From JBDKUD01 sp050943315 (lineage in GTDB: Bacteria > Bacillota > Syntrophomonadia > Syntrophomonadales > Syntrophomonadaceae), in assembly GCA_050943315.1 (NCBI GenBank), contig JBMNOY010000001.1, forward strand, positions 49,724 through 113,723: a DNA stretch of 64,000 bases. Reading direction: 5' to 3'. How positions within the stretch are numbered: the first letter of the stretch is position 1; each line of letters starts with the position of its first letter. The notes under the pieces were generated by a model. That model did not search any database. It was not told the origin of the DNA and saw only the letters and a program-made list of their open reading frames with translations. Of this stretch, positions 52,476 to 61,000 are shown piece after piece. The translations under genes and the position numbers were made by a program.

Positions 52476-53387
52476 ATGCTTTTTATATACATAGAACGTT
52501 TTTTTAACTATTTGCGGGTCCAGAAAAATGTTTCTGAATTAACTATCACTAGTTATCGGACTGACCTGGAGCAATTTTTTGCATTTCTAGAGAAAAGATA
52601 CGGGCTGCCCAGGGAAGAGATATCAGCGGATGCTTTAAACCACAAATCAGTTCGAGAATATCTCGCCCAGATGCAGGCTAAAGGACTAAGCAGGGCTACG
52701 GCGGCCCGTAAACTGGCAGCTCTGCGTTCTTTTGTCAAATATCTATGCCGGGAAAATATCCTGGCCGGAAATCCTATTGCAGCAGTAGCTACTCCTAAGC
52801 AGGAGAAGCGATTGCCGCGTTTCCTGTATCCCGAAGATATTACTGCCCTCTTGAATGCCCCAGACATACTCAAGCCGATAGGTAAAAGAGATAAAGCTAT
52901 CCTGGAAATCCTTTACTGCACCGGGGTGAGGGTTAGTGAGTTGACGGGAATGGATTTAAGGAGTATAGATATTGATGAGGAATTTATAAAAGTATGCGGC
53001 AAGGGCAACAAGGAACGGCTGGTTCCGTTGGGTTCAAAAGCTCGAATAGCACTGGAGGATTATATTTTAAAGGGAAGACCGTTTTTGAAACGAAAAAATG
53101 CTATACAGGAAGAAGCCCTTTTTCTGAACCAGTACGGTACCAGGCTCTCGGCCCGAAGTATTCGCAATATCGTAAACAAATATGTGGACCAGGCAGCCTT
53201 GCATCAAAAAGTCAGCCCGCACACCCTGCGGCATACTTTTGCTACTCATTTGCTAAATGCTGGAGCAGACCTCCGCTCGGTTCAGGAATTACTGGGTCAT
53301 GTCAAACTGTCCACTACCCAGATTTACACTCATGTAACCCGGGATAATATTAAAACCATATACAACAACACTCATCCGCGGAGGTGA
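52476..53387 (+). CDS. xerC: Tyrosine recombinase XerC
   Basis: This is a site-specific recombinase of 303 aa that resolves chromosome dimers at dif. The N-terminal SAM-like domain (about 1-90) binds DNA. The catalytic residues are visible: Arg in TGVRVSELTGMD, Lys in GKGNKERLVPLG, HxxR in SPHTLRHTFATHL, His in LLGHVKLS and the nucleophile Tyr in TTQIYTHVTRD. The gene order before hslV-hslU-codY marks it as the CodV/XerC-type core enzyme and not a mobile-element integrase. Its last codons hold the SD for hslV. Confidence 0.95.
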   Translation: MLFIYIERFFNYLRVQKNVSELTITSYRTDLEQFFAFLEKRYGLPREEISADALNHKSVREYLAQMQAKGLSRATAARKLAALRSFVKYLCRENILAGNPIAAVATPKQEKRLPRFLYPEDITALLNAPDILKPIGKRDKAILEILYCTGVRVSELTGMDLRSIDIDEEFIKVCGKGNKERLVPLGSKARIALEDYILKGRPFLKRKNAIQEEALFLNQYGTRLSARSIRNIVNKYVDQAALHQKVSPHTLRHTFATHLLNAGADLRSVQELLGHVKLSTTQIYTHVTRDNIKTIYNNTHPRR

Positions 53388-53392
53388 TTATT

Positions 53393-53926
53393 TTGTTTAA
53401 AGCCACTACCATAGTAGCCATAAAGAAGGGAGACCAAACTGCCATAGCTGGTGATGGGCAGGTAACTTTTGGACAGAATACAGTTATGAAACATAATGCG
53501 GTAAAAATCCGGCGCCTGTACGAAGGTAAGGTTATTGCCGGATTTGCCGGCTCAGTCGCTGATGCTTTTACTTTATTTGCCCGGTTTGAGGAAAAACTCA
53601 AGCAGGCAGGCGGAAATTTAACCAGAGCAGCAGTGGAAATTGCCAGGGAATGGAGGTCAGACAAGGTGCTGCGCCGGTTGGAGGCACTATTGATTGTTGC
53701 TGACCGAAGTACTATGTTCTTAATTTCAGGAAATGGAGAAGTTATTGAACCTGATGATGGCATAGCGGCTATAGGCTCAGGGGGACCGTATGCCCTGGCG
53801 GCAGCGAAAGCTTTGCTTCAGTATTCTGGGTTAGACGCAAAAGAAATTGCTCGGGAATCAATACGGATAGCTTCTGACATCTGTATCTATACCAATGATC
53901 ATATTACGGTTGAAGTTGTGGAATAA
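53393..53926 (+). CDS. hslV: ATP-dependent protease subunit HslV (ClpQ)
   Basis: HslV is the proteolytic subunit of the HslUV (ClpYQ) complex and resembles a proteasome beta subunit. From TTG 53393 the protein is 177 aa. It starts MFKATTIVAIKKGDQTAIAG, in which a threonine of TTIVA becomes the N-terminal nucleophile after processing. GDGQVTFGQ and AGSVADAFTLFARFE are typical. GGAGGTGA at 53380-53387, inside the end of xerC, is the SD; an upstream GTG (53384) lies within it. hslU follows after 17 bp. Confidence 0.96.
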   Translation: MFKATTIVAIKKGDQTAIAGDGQVTFGQNTVMKHNAVKIRRLYEGKVIAGFAGSVADAFTLFARFEEKLKQAGGNLTRAAVEIAREWRSDKVLRRLEALLIVADRSTMFLISGNGEVIEPDDGIAAIGSGGPYALAAAKALLQYSGLDAKEIARESIRIASDICIYTNDHITVEVVE

Positions 53927-53943
53927 ACCAATTATTACTGGGG

Positions 53944-55347
53944 GTGCTCGTTATTCAGGATTTAACTCCTCGCGAAACAGTTGAAGAGCTGGATAAACAC
54001 ATAATTGGACAGCGCGAGGCCAAAAAGGCCGTGGCTATAGCCTTGCGTAACAGGTTACGACGAAAAAGACTCCCCGCGGAAGTAAGGGAAGAAATATACC
54101 CTAAAAACATTATAATGATAGGCTCTACCGGGGTAGGCAAGACGGAAATAGCTCGGCGGCTGGCCAGGCTTGTCAAAGCACCTTTCATCAAGGTGGAGGC
54201 GAGCAAATTTACTGAGGTTGGTTATGTCGGCAGAGATGTTGAGTCGATGATTCGCGATATAGTGGAAACCTCAATTCGCATGGTTAAGCAGGAAAAAATG
54301 GAAGAGGTAGAGGATAAAGGCAGGGTACTGGCGGAGGAAAGAATAGTTGATTATATTCTTCCTTTACCCAACAAAAAGAAGCACAATAAAAACCCCCTGG
54401 AATTCCTGCTGGGTCAAGGTAATTATCAGGAAGATGATGACCAGCATGATCCCCGTCTGAAGGATATTGAGCAAAAACGAGAGATTATTCGGCAAAAGTT
54501 GTCCCGTATGGAACTGGAAGACGAAATTATTGAGATAGAGGTGGAGGATAAAAATCCTTCGTTTATGGAAATATTTTCGGGTTCCGGGGTAGAACAAATG
54601 GGGGTAAACATGCAGGACATCTTTGGTAATTTAATCCCCAAAAATAAAAAAAAGAAAAAGGTAACTGTTGAAGAAGCCAGGAGGCTGTTGACATTGGAGG
54701 AAACCCAGCGCCTGTTAGATATTGATGAGGTAAATCGTGAAGCTATTAGACGTGTGGAGGAAGATGGAATAGTTTTTCTGGATGAAATAGACAAAATAGC
54801 CAGCCGGGAAAGCGGTTATGGCCCGGATGTTTCCCGAGAAGGTGTGCAAAGGGATATTTTGCCGATTATTGAAGGCTCTACAGTAGTAACCAAGTACGGG
54901 CCGGTAAAAACTGATCATATTCTGTTTATCGCAGCAGGAGCTTTTCATGTCAGCAAACCTTCTGATTTAATTCCGGAACTGCAAGGGCGTTTTCCTCTCC
55001 GGGTGGAACTGGAGAATCTGACTAAGGAGGACTTAAAAAGAATCCTGGTGGAACCGCATAATTCACTTATTAAGCAGTACCAGGCATTGCTGGGTACAGA
55101 GGGCTTATCCATTACTTTTACTGACGAAGCCATAGACTATATTGCCCAAACTGCCTGGGAAGTGAACGAGAAAACTGAAAATATCGGAGCGCGCAGGCTG
55201 CATACGATTATGGAAAAAGTTCTGGAAGATCTGTTGTTTGAATCTACTGGTATGAACGGGGAAAGCCTGGTGATTGATGATAATTATGTTGAGGAGCGGC
55301 TGAAGAAAATTGTTAAAGATGACGATCTGAGCAGATATATTCTGTAG
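53944..55347 (+). CDS. hslU: ATP-dependent protease ATPase subunit HslU (ClpY)
   Basis: HslU is the AAA+ unfoldase that feeds HslV. The protein is about 467 aa. Motifs are LTPRETVEELDKHIIGQ, Walker A IGSTGVGKTEIARRLAR near 58, the GYVGRDVE pore loop near 92, the intermediate domain (about 110-240), and Walker B IVFLDEIDKIA near 275. The C-terminus ends LSRYIL, the motif that docks into HslV. GTG 53944 lies inside the only SD-like word (GGGGGTG). ATT 53953 is six bases after that SD and could be the true start. Confidence 0.95.
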   Translation: MLVIQDLTPRETVEELDKHIIGQREAKKAVAIALRNRLRRKRLPAEVREEIYPKNIIMIGSTGVGKTEIARRLARLVKAPFIKVEASKFTEVGYVGRDVESMIRDIVETSIRMVKQEKMEEVEDKGRVLAEERIVDYILPLPNKKKHNKNPLEFLLGQGNYQEDDDQHDPRLKDIEQKREIIRQKLSRMELEDEIIEIEVEDKNPSFMEIFSGSGVEQMGVNMQDIFGNLIPKNKKKKKVTVEEARRLLTLEETQRLLDIDEVNREAIRRVEEDGIVFLDEIDKIASRESGYGPDVSREGVQRDILPIIEGSTVVTKYGPVKTDHILFIAAGAFHVSKPSDLIPELQGRFPLRVELENLTKEDLKRILVEPHNSLIKQYQALLGTEGLSITFTDEAIDYIAQTAWEVNEKTENIGARRLHTIMEKVLEDLLFESTGMNGESLVIDDNYVEERLKKIVKDDDLSRYIL

Positions 55348-55359
55348 GAGGGGATGCCC

Positions 55360-56142
55360 ATGAGCAAAAGCTTATTAGAAAAATCCAGAGCAATTAATCA
55401 AAAACTGCAAAAGATCGGGGACAATCCGGTTGATTACTTTGATATGTGCCAGGTTCTGTCTGATATCCTTACCTGCAGTGTTTTTATAATCGGCAGAAGA
55501 GGACAGATTATCGGTTATGCCTTTAGCGGTGATCAGGGTTGTAAGGATATTGACAGTTTATTAAGCCATGCGGAGCGATTCCCGGAGAGTTATAATCAGG
55601 GGTTCGTGGCTATACAGGAAACCCAAACCAATTTCTGCCTGGAACAAGGCCGTTCATGTATTTTTAATTATAACCAGGGGGGATGTAATTGCAGCGACCA
55701 TAAATGGGTAATTGTCCCGGTGTTTGGCGGAGCCAAACGCATGGCCACCCTAATTCTCAAGCGCCGTGATACCGACTTTACCGACGAGGACATAGTGCTG
55801 GCGGAATATGGCGCTGTTGTTGTGGCCAATGAGGTCATGCGGCTTAGATCCGAAAGAATTGAGGAAGAAGCACGCAAGAAAGCTGCTGTACAAATAGCCC
55901 TGGCTACATTGTCTTACTCAGAAAAAGAGGCCATTGAACATGTTTTGGCGGAACTGAAAGGAACCGAAGGACTATTAATAGCCAGCAGAATTGCCGACCG
56001 GGTTGGGATTACCCGTTCCGTGATCGTAAGCGCTTTACGAAAGTTTGAAAGTGCAGGGGTTATTGAGTCCCGGTCTTTGGGTATGAAGGGAACTTATATT
56101 AAGGTATTAAACGATAATCTTTTTGATGAACTCAAACGGTAA
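55360..56142 (+). CDS. codY: GTP-sensing transcriptional regulator CodY
   Basis: CodY represses starvation, competence, motility and amino-acid genes when branched-chain amino acids and GTP are plentiful. From ATG 55360 (AGGAGGGG at 6 bases) the protein is 260 aa. It has an N-terminal GAF domain (LLEKSRAINQKLQ, VFIIGRRGQIIGYAF, VPVFGGAKRMATLIL) and a linker helix. The winged helix ASRIADRVGITRSVIVSALR and SAGVIESRSLGMKGTYIKVLN is nearly identical to Bacillus CodY. The hslVU-codY order and the flagellar operon next door match Bacillus. Confidence 0.97.
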   Translation: MSKSLLEKSRAINQKLQKIGDNPVDYFDMCQVLSDILTCSVFIIGRRGQIIGYAFSGDQGCKDIDSLLSHAERFPESYNQGFVAIQETQTNFCLEQGRSCIFNYNQGGCNCSDHKWVIVPVFGGAKRMATLILKRRDTDFTDEDIVLAEYGAVVVANEVMRLRSERIEEEARKKAAVQIALATLSYSEKEAIEHVLAELKGTEGLLIASRIADRVGITRSVIVSALRKFESAGVIESRSLGMKGTYIKVLNDNLFDELKR

Positions 56143-56164
56143 ATACATTATGTGCCATTTTTCT

Positions 56165-56196
56165 ATGACTAACTCCAAGTTAGTCATTTTTTTTTG
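56165..56196 (+). terminator. Terminator after codY
   Basis: ATGACTAACT (56165-56174) pairs perfectly with AGTTAGTCAT (56178-56187) over a 3-base loop, followed by a long T run. It isolates codY from the flagellar operon. Confidence 0.92.
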
Positions 56197-56297
56197 GACT
56201 TTAGTAGGAAAATTACCGGTAGAAATTATTAAATCAGGAGGAATCGTGACATCTTAAGTAGAATCATAAGAGGAAATTAATGTTAGGGGTGAATAGT

Positions 56298-56726
56298 ATG
56301 CTGGAAGGTATCTTGAATTCCAGAACACAGGTCTTATTAAAGAAATCATTGGATGTAGCCAGCTTGCGCAATGATGTGATTGCCAATAATATAGCCAATA
56401 TCGACACCCCGAATTATAAAAGACGAGAGGTTATTTTTGAGGAAAAAGTGCAGAAAGTTCTAGAAAATGCGACAAATTATGTTAAACTTAATACAACTGA
56501 CGCACGACATATGAATATTTTGGAGAAAAGCGGCGACGATTTGCTAAAGGTTACACCGGAAGTGAGAATAATGAATAATTTAAGCTATCGAAATGATGAA
56601 AATAATGTAGATATTGATACGGAAACAGCGGCAATGACTAAGAACAGTTTATATTACGACTCCCTTAGTCAGAGTATCAGCCATGAAATTCGTCTGCTCA
56701 GGCTGGCTATAACCGGAAGGAGATAG
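56298..56726 (+). CDS. flgB: Flagellar basal-body rod protein FlgB
   Basis: FlgB is a proximal rod subunit exported by the flagellar type III system. From ATG 56298 (TAGGGGTGA upstream) the protein is 142 aa with the signature NIANIDTPNYKRREVIFEE near residue 32 and a C-terminal helix with LRLAITGR. It is the first gene of the flagellar operon; the upstream 100 bases show no clear sigma-D promoter, and a sigma-A promoter could not be defined. Confidence 0.95.
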   Translation: MLEGILNSRTQVLLKKSLDVASLRNDVIANNIANIDTPNYKRREVIFEEKVQKVLENATNYVKLNTTDARHMNILEKSGDDLLKVTPEVRIMNNLSYRNDENNVDIDTETAAMTKNSLYYDSLSQSISHEIRLLRLAITGRR

Positions 56727-56731
56727 TTTGG

Positions 56732-57187
56732 ATGAGTTTTTTAAATAGCATTGATGTGAGTGCCTCTGGACTTACAGCCCAGAGACTTAAAATGGATACC
56801 ATTGCCAACAATATGGCCAATGTTGAGACTACCCGGGTACAAGGACGTACCGGCCCCTATCGCCGGCAGGTGGTTGTGTTTGAAGCTCGCCAGAGTCCCG
56901 CCCAGGGTAATTTCCAAAACATATTGAATTCCCAATTACGGGCTACTGGCAATGGGGTGCGGGTTAAGGAAATCCGGGAACTCAGTGAAGCCGAATCACC
57001 TTACCGGAGAGTGTATGATCCATCCCATCCAGATGCTGATAATGAAGGTTATGTCAATTATCCCAATGTCAATATTGTGGAAGAAATGATCAATATGATT
57101 TCCTCTACCAGGGCTTACGAAGCTAATGCCAAAGTAATCGAGGCTACTAGAAGCATGGTTTATAGGGCTCTGGATATAGGAAAATAG
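56732..57187 (+). CDS. flgC: Flagellar basal-body rod protein FlgC
   Basis: FlgC is the second proximal rod subunit, 151 aa. The rod-protein N-terminus IDVSASGLTAQRLKMDTIANNMANVETT and C-terminus VNIVEEMINMISSTRAYEANAKV are both canonical and pair as helices in the rod. The central part VYDPSHPDADNEGYVNYPNV is typical of FlgC. It follows flgB after 5 bp with the SD GGAAGGAG inside the flgB end. Confidence 0.97.
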   Translation: MSFLNSIDVSASGLTAQRLKMDTIANNMANVETTRVQGRTGPYRRQVVVFEARQSPAQGNFQNILNSQLRATGNGVRVKEIRELSEAESPYRRVYDPSHPDADNEGYVNYPNVNIVEEMINMISSTRAYEANAKVIEATRSMVYRALDIGK

Positions 57188-57211
57188 AGGTGGAAGCAGA
57201 GGGGAAAGTAA

Positions 57212-57517
57212 ATGAAGATAACGGATCTTAACAGCATTGCACCAGGTAAATCATTGGCACTATCGGGCAGCGATACCCTGAACCAACCGGTAACTAGTCC
57301 TTCTTTTATGGATTATCTGTACAATGCCCTGGGAGAAGTAGATGAACTGCAGAAACAGGCCGAGCTCAGCGCGGAAAAGCTGGCCCTGGGTGATCTGAGT
57401 TACCTGCACAACGCTGTTATAGCTTATGAAAAGGCCAGCTTAGCTCTGGAACTTACCGCTGAAGTCAGAAATAGGATAGTGGAAGCATACCAGGAAATAA
57501 TGCGGATGCAAATGTAA
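57212..57517 (+). CDS. fliE: Flagellar hook-basal body protein FliE
   Basis: FliE joins the MS ring to the rod and is the first protein exported. The 101-aa product has the C-terminal helices LALGDLSYLHNAVIAYEKAS and ALELTAEVRNRIVEAYQEIMRMQM typical of the family. The N-terminal third is variable. SD GAGGGGAAAG. It lies between flgC and fliF as in Bacillus. Confidence 0.95.
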   Translation: MKITDLNSIAPGKSLALSGSDTLNQPVTSPSFMDYLYNALGEVDELQKQAELSAEKLALGDLSYLHNAVIAYEKASLALELTAEVRNRIVEAYQEIMRMQM

Positions 57518-57537
57518 ATACCGAGGAGTAAATTCTA

Positions 57538-59166
57538 ATGGCGACATGGTTGCAGAGACTAAAGGAATATGGCAACAAGATTACCGAGTTGTGGTCAAAA
57601 CTAAGCATAAACCAAAAAGTCCTGTTCGGTGGTGCAGCACTTATGATAATCATTGCTGCCGGGGTACTATTTTTCAACAGTAATAAAGTACAATACGAAA
57701 CCCTTTTTTCAGACCTGGAAGAAAAAGATGCTGCTGAAATAGTCACCAAACTAGATGAGGATAAAATACCTTATCAACTGGAGGATAACGGAAGAACCAT
57801 ACTTGTACCGGCAGAATATAAATACAAAACCCGTCTAAATCTGGCCAGTGAAAATTTACCTGGCGGAGAAGCTGGTTTCGAACTTTTCCAGTCCAGTAGT
57901 TTTGGTGAGACCCAGAGTGACAAAAAGGTCAAATATCAGGCAGCTTTGCAGGGTGAGTTAGCCCGAACTATACAGGGACTAGAGAAAGTGAAATCAGCCC
58001 GGGTCCATCTTGTGATGCCGGAACCGACCCTTTTTTCCGAAAATGAAGAATCACCCAGCGCTTCTATTGCTATAACTACTAAAGACAATGAGAACCTGTC
58101 ACCCAAGGAAATTCAGGGCATTGTTAACCTGGTAGCTAACAGCGTGGAAAAACTGGATCCTGAAGATGTTGTAATCGTAGACCAAAACGGTAACCTCATT
58201 TCCGATAATCTGCCCCAGCAAATAGAAAATTCTACAGATCTGATCAGACAGCAAATGGCCATGAAAAAAGAGTATGAAAAACAGAAACAGGCAGATATAC
58301 AGAGTATGCTGGACCAGAGTTTGGGTAAGAACAATTCCGTAGTCAGGGTAAACGTAGATCTTAATTTTAACCATCAGGAACAAACCGACGAAAAATATAC
58401 TCATGACGAAGGCGGCCCATTTGTGCGCAGTGAGCAGGTTACTACCGAGTCAGGGACCAACCAGGCTGCGCAGCCTGAAGGGGTTCCCGGAACGGATACT
58501 AATATTCCCGAGTATACCCAGGTTGAGACCCAAAACGGTAATTCCACCTATGACAAGAGCAGTAAAACCAGAAACTACGAACTCAATAAAACGCAGACCG
58601 TAACCAAATTTGCTCAGGGAGATGTCAGATATGATTATCTGACAGTTTCGGTTCTAGTCAATAATGCGAATGTATCCAAGATGAATTTGGGGGACACCGA
58701 GGCCGCAAGGGTCGAAAAAATTAGAAATATCGTCGCAACTGCCTGTGGACTCAGGGAAAATCGGGAAAATGAAACGGTCAATTTGAAGGATAATATCTCG
58801 GTAGCCTTCATTGATTTCTACACTGAACCGGAGCCAGAAACACAAGCATCCGGATTGTTCGGCAAACTATCTTCTAATCCCCTGATGGCCGGGGCTCTGG
58901 CAGCTATTTGTTTGGCTATCATTCTGGCGGCATGGTGGATTTACAGGCGTCGGCAGCCAGCCCTGGAAGAGATAGAAGAAGACGGCCAGGAGTTTGAGAC
59001 CGTGGTGGAGGACGAGATTAATATAGAAGATTTAATAGATGACGAACTTACTCCAGAGCAAAAAGAAAAGCAGAAAATCCGTATGGAGGTAGAAAAACTC
59101 GTTGATGAAGATGCCGAGAGTGCGGTTCAGGTCATCAGAGCCTGGCTGTTAGAGGATTCGAGGTGA
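57538..59166 (+). CDS. fliF: Flagellar MS-ring protein FliF
   Basis: FliF forms the membrane ring at the base of the flagellum. Length 542 aa. The first membrane segment (VLFGGAALMIIIAAGVLFF) is at about 24-42, then come the ring-building motifs (about 45-230, with GEAGFELFQSSSFGETQSDK and RVHLVMPEPTLF). A variable beta region follows, a second membrane segment lies at about 445-465, and the C-terminal cytoplasmic tail (AVQVIRAWLLED) binds FliG. The stop is adjacent to the fliG start. Confidence 0.96.
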   Translation: MATWLQRLKEYGNKITELWSKLSINQKVLFGGAALMIIIAAGVLFFNSNKVQYETLFSDLEEKDAAEIVTKLDEDKIPYQLEDNGRTILVPAEYKYKTRLNLASENLPGGEAGFELFQSSSFGETQSDKKVKYQAALQGELARTIQGLEKVKSARVHLVMPEPTLFSENEESPSASIAITTKDNENLSPKEIQGIVNLVANSVEKLDPEDVVIVDQNGNLISDNLPQQIENSTDLIRQQMAMKKEYEKQKQADIQSMLDQSLGKNNSVVRVNVDLNFNHQEQTDEKYTHDEGGPFVRSEQVTTESGTNQAAQPEGVPGTDTNIPEYTQVETQNGNSTYDKSSKTRNYELNKTQTVTKFAQGDVRYDYLTVSVLVNNANVSKMNLGDTEAARVEKIRNIVATACGLRENRENETVNLKDNISVAFIDFYTEPEPETQASGLFGKLSSNPLMAGALAAICLAIILAAWWIYRRRQPALEEIEEDGQEFETVVEDEINIEDLIDDELTPEQKEKQKIRMEVEKLVDEDAESAVQVIRAWLLEDSR

Positions 59167-60183
59167 TTGACCCTGGTAACAAAAAAAAGGTTAAACGGTA
59201 GACAAAAAGCGGCTAGTTTGCTGATTTTCCTGGGACCGGAAAAATCAGCCCAGTTGTTTAAACATATGAACGAGGAAGAAATAGAACAGTTGACCCTGGA
59301 GATAGCTAATATTCGCCAAGTGCCTAACGAAAAAAAGGATGATATATACCGGGAATTTTATGAAATGGCCCTGGCCAGCCAGTATATTGGGCAGGGCGGT
59401 ATTGACTACGCTCGGGAGGTTCTTAACCGGGCTTATGGGGAAGAAAAAACTATCGAAATTATTAGCCGAATTTCGGCCTCATTACAGGTCAGGCCGTTTG
59501 ATTTTATGCGTAAAACAGAACCATCGCAGTTATTGAATTTTATACAATCCGAACGTCCCCAGACTATTGCTCTTATACTGGCTTATCTGGACCCGGAACA
59601 GGCGGCTACGATTCTTTCTGCACTTCCGCCTGATCGCCAGTCAGAGGTGGCCAGGAGGATTGCTATTATGGATACCACATCACCCGATATTATTAAGGAA
59701 GTTGAAAGGGTATTAGAAAGAAAGCTTTCTTCCATCGGGCCTCAGGAACTGACTAATGCGGGTGGGGTCAAATCGGTGGTAGAAATTATTAATCGCGTTG
59801 ATCGCGGCACTGAGAAGACCATTATGGAATCATTAGAAGTTCAGGACCCGGAGCTGGCCGAGGAAATAAAGAAACTAATGTTTGTATTTGAGGACATCGT
59901 AATCATTGATGACCGGTCTGTACAAAGAGTTCTGCGGGAAGTGGAGACCCAGGATTTGGCTTTGGCACTTAAAGGTGCCAGCAGTGAAGTAAGCCAGAAA
60001 ATATTCTCTAACATGTCGACCCGGGCTTCCGATATGTTGAAAGAAGATATTGAGTTCATGGGCCCGGTAAGGTTAAGGGATGTGGAAGAGGCCCAGCAGC
60101 GCATTGTAAATATCATTCGCCGATTGGAAGAAACCGGAGAGATAGTAGTAGCCCGGGGTGGAGGAGATGAAGTCATTGTCTAG
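59167..60183 (+). CDS. fliG: Flagellar motor switch protein FliG
   Basis: FliG couples torque to the C ring. The 338-aa protein has an N-terminal FliF-binding domain (LNGRQKAASLLIFLGPEKSA), the middle domain with ERPQTIALILAYLDPEQAA (EHPQT-like motif), and the C-terminal torque helix with VFEDIVIIDDRSVQRVLREV and VRLRDVEEAQQRIVNIIRRLE. TTG 59167 follows the fliF stop with no gap, so its SD (GAGGTGA) overlaps the stop. A CTG six bases further on lies at better SD distance and is an alternative start. Confidence 0.96.
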   Translation: MTLVTKKRLNGRQKAASLLIFLGPEKSAQLFKHMNEEEIEQLTLEIANIRQVPNEKKDDIYREFYEMALASQYIGQGGIDYAREVLNRAYGEEKTIEIISRISASLQVRPFDFMRKTEPSQLLNFIQSERPQTIALILAYLDPEQAATILSALPPDRQSEVARRIAIMDTTSPDIIKEVERVLERKLSSIGPQELTNAGGVKSVVEIINRVDRGTEKTIMESLEVQDPELAEEIKKLMFVFEDIVIIDDRSVQRVLREVETQDLALALKGASSEVSQKIFSNMSTRASDMLKEDIEFMGPVRLRDVEEAQQRIVNIIRRLEETGEIVVARGGGDEVIV

Positions 60184-61000
60184 TGTGATCAAAGGCTCGC
60201 AATTAATGCTTGCCCAGCCCAAAGTTATTGATACATTAGACTTTGAATATGTTGCCCTTACAGACATTACTGAAGAGGAGCAAGAAACAGCGCTGTTGCC
60301 TACCCCGGTAGAACTCGAAAATGAACAACTGGAAAGAATCAAGGAGGAAAGCCGGCGTGTTTTGCAAGATACCGAGAGCATGGTTGCGAAACTGCTGGAA
60401 AAGGCCCGGGAGGAGGCCCGAACAATAATTGACGACGCTAAGAAAGAAGCGGCTGCTATAAGGACCCAGGCATCTGAGGAGGCCGGGCAAATGCGTACCC
60501 GGGCGGAAGAAGAAGGATATGAGCAGGGACTAAAGCGGGCTCAGCAGGAAATTGAAGCCGACCGGCAGCTGGCATTGCAGCAAAGCCAGCAGATTATAGA
60601 ACAAGCCCGGCAGACCAAGATCAGTACTATTAGATCTTTGGAACCCGATATTATACGGCTGGTTATGGCTATAGCGCGCAAAATCATAGCCGGTGAAATA
60701 GCAACCAACCCGGGGGTAATCGTTAATGTTGTACGGGAGGCAATACATCATTTAGATAACCCTGAAAACTTGACTGTATATGTTAACCCTGAGGATATGG
60801 AACAGCTGGCGCATGCCGTTACCAGCCGGGAAGTCATGGATATCGGTAACAGTCAGGTCAATATTGAGGTTCGCTCGGACGACAGGATGGACAAGGGTGG
60901 CTGTCTGATAGAAAGTGATAGCGGACGGGTAGATGCCCAGCTTAACACCAGGTTGATGGCTGTTGAAACGGCTATCAAGGAGGTTACTGCTGATGGGTAA
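60167..61000 (+). CDS. fliH: Flagellar assembly protein FliH
   Basis: FliH regulates the export ATPase FliI and delivers it to the export gate. Length 277 aa. The central region (about 70-150) is a long alanine/glutamate/glutamine helix (KEAAAIRTQASEEAGQMRTR) with GxxxG-type spacing. The C-terminal V-ATPase subunit E-like domain has IIRLVMAIARKIIAGEI and GCLIESDSGRVDAQLNTRL. Starts at ATG 60167 or TTG 60176 are both possible; it overlaps the end of fliG by 17 bp and fliI by 8 bp. Confidence 0.92.
   Translation: MKSLSSVIKGSQLMLAQPKVIDTLDFEYVALTDITEEEQETALLPTPVELENEQLERIKEESRRVLQDTESMVAKLLEKAREEARTIIDDAKKEAAAIRTQASEEAGQMRTRAEEEGYEQGLKRAQQEIEADRQLALQQSQQIIEQARQTKISTIRSLEPDIIRLVMAIARKIIAGEIATNPGVIVNVVREAIHHLDNPENLTVYVNPEDMEQLAHAVTSREVMDIGNSQVNIEVRSDDRMDKGGCLIESDSGRVDAQLNTRLMAVETAIKEVTADG

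Noticed and set aside
56241..56258. GTG-ACA-TCT-TAA mini-frame behind AGGAGG before flgB
   Set aside because: Three codons are too few to judge. The SD may be a remnant or chance.
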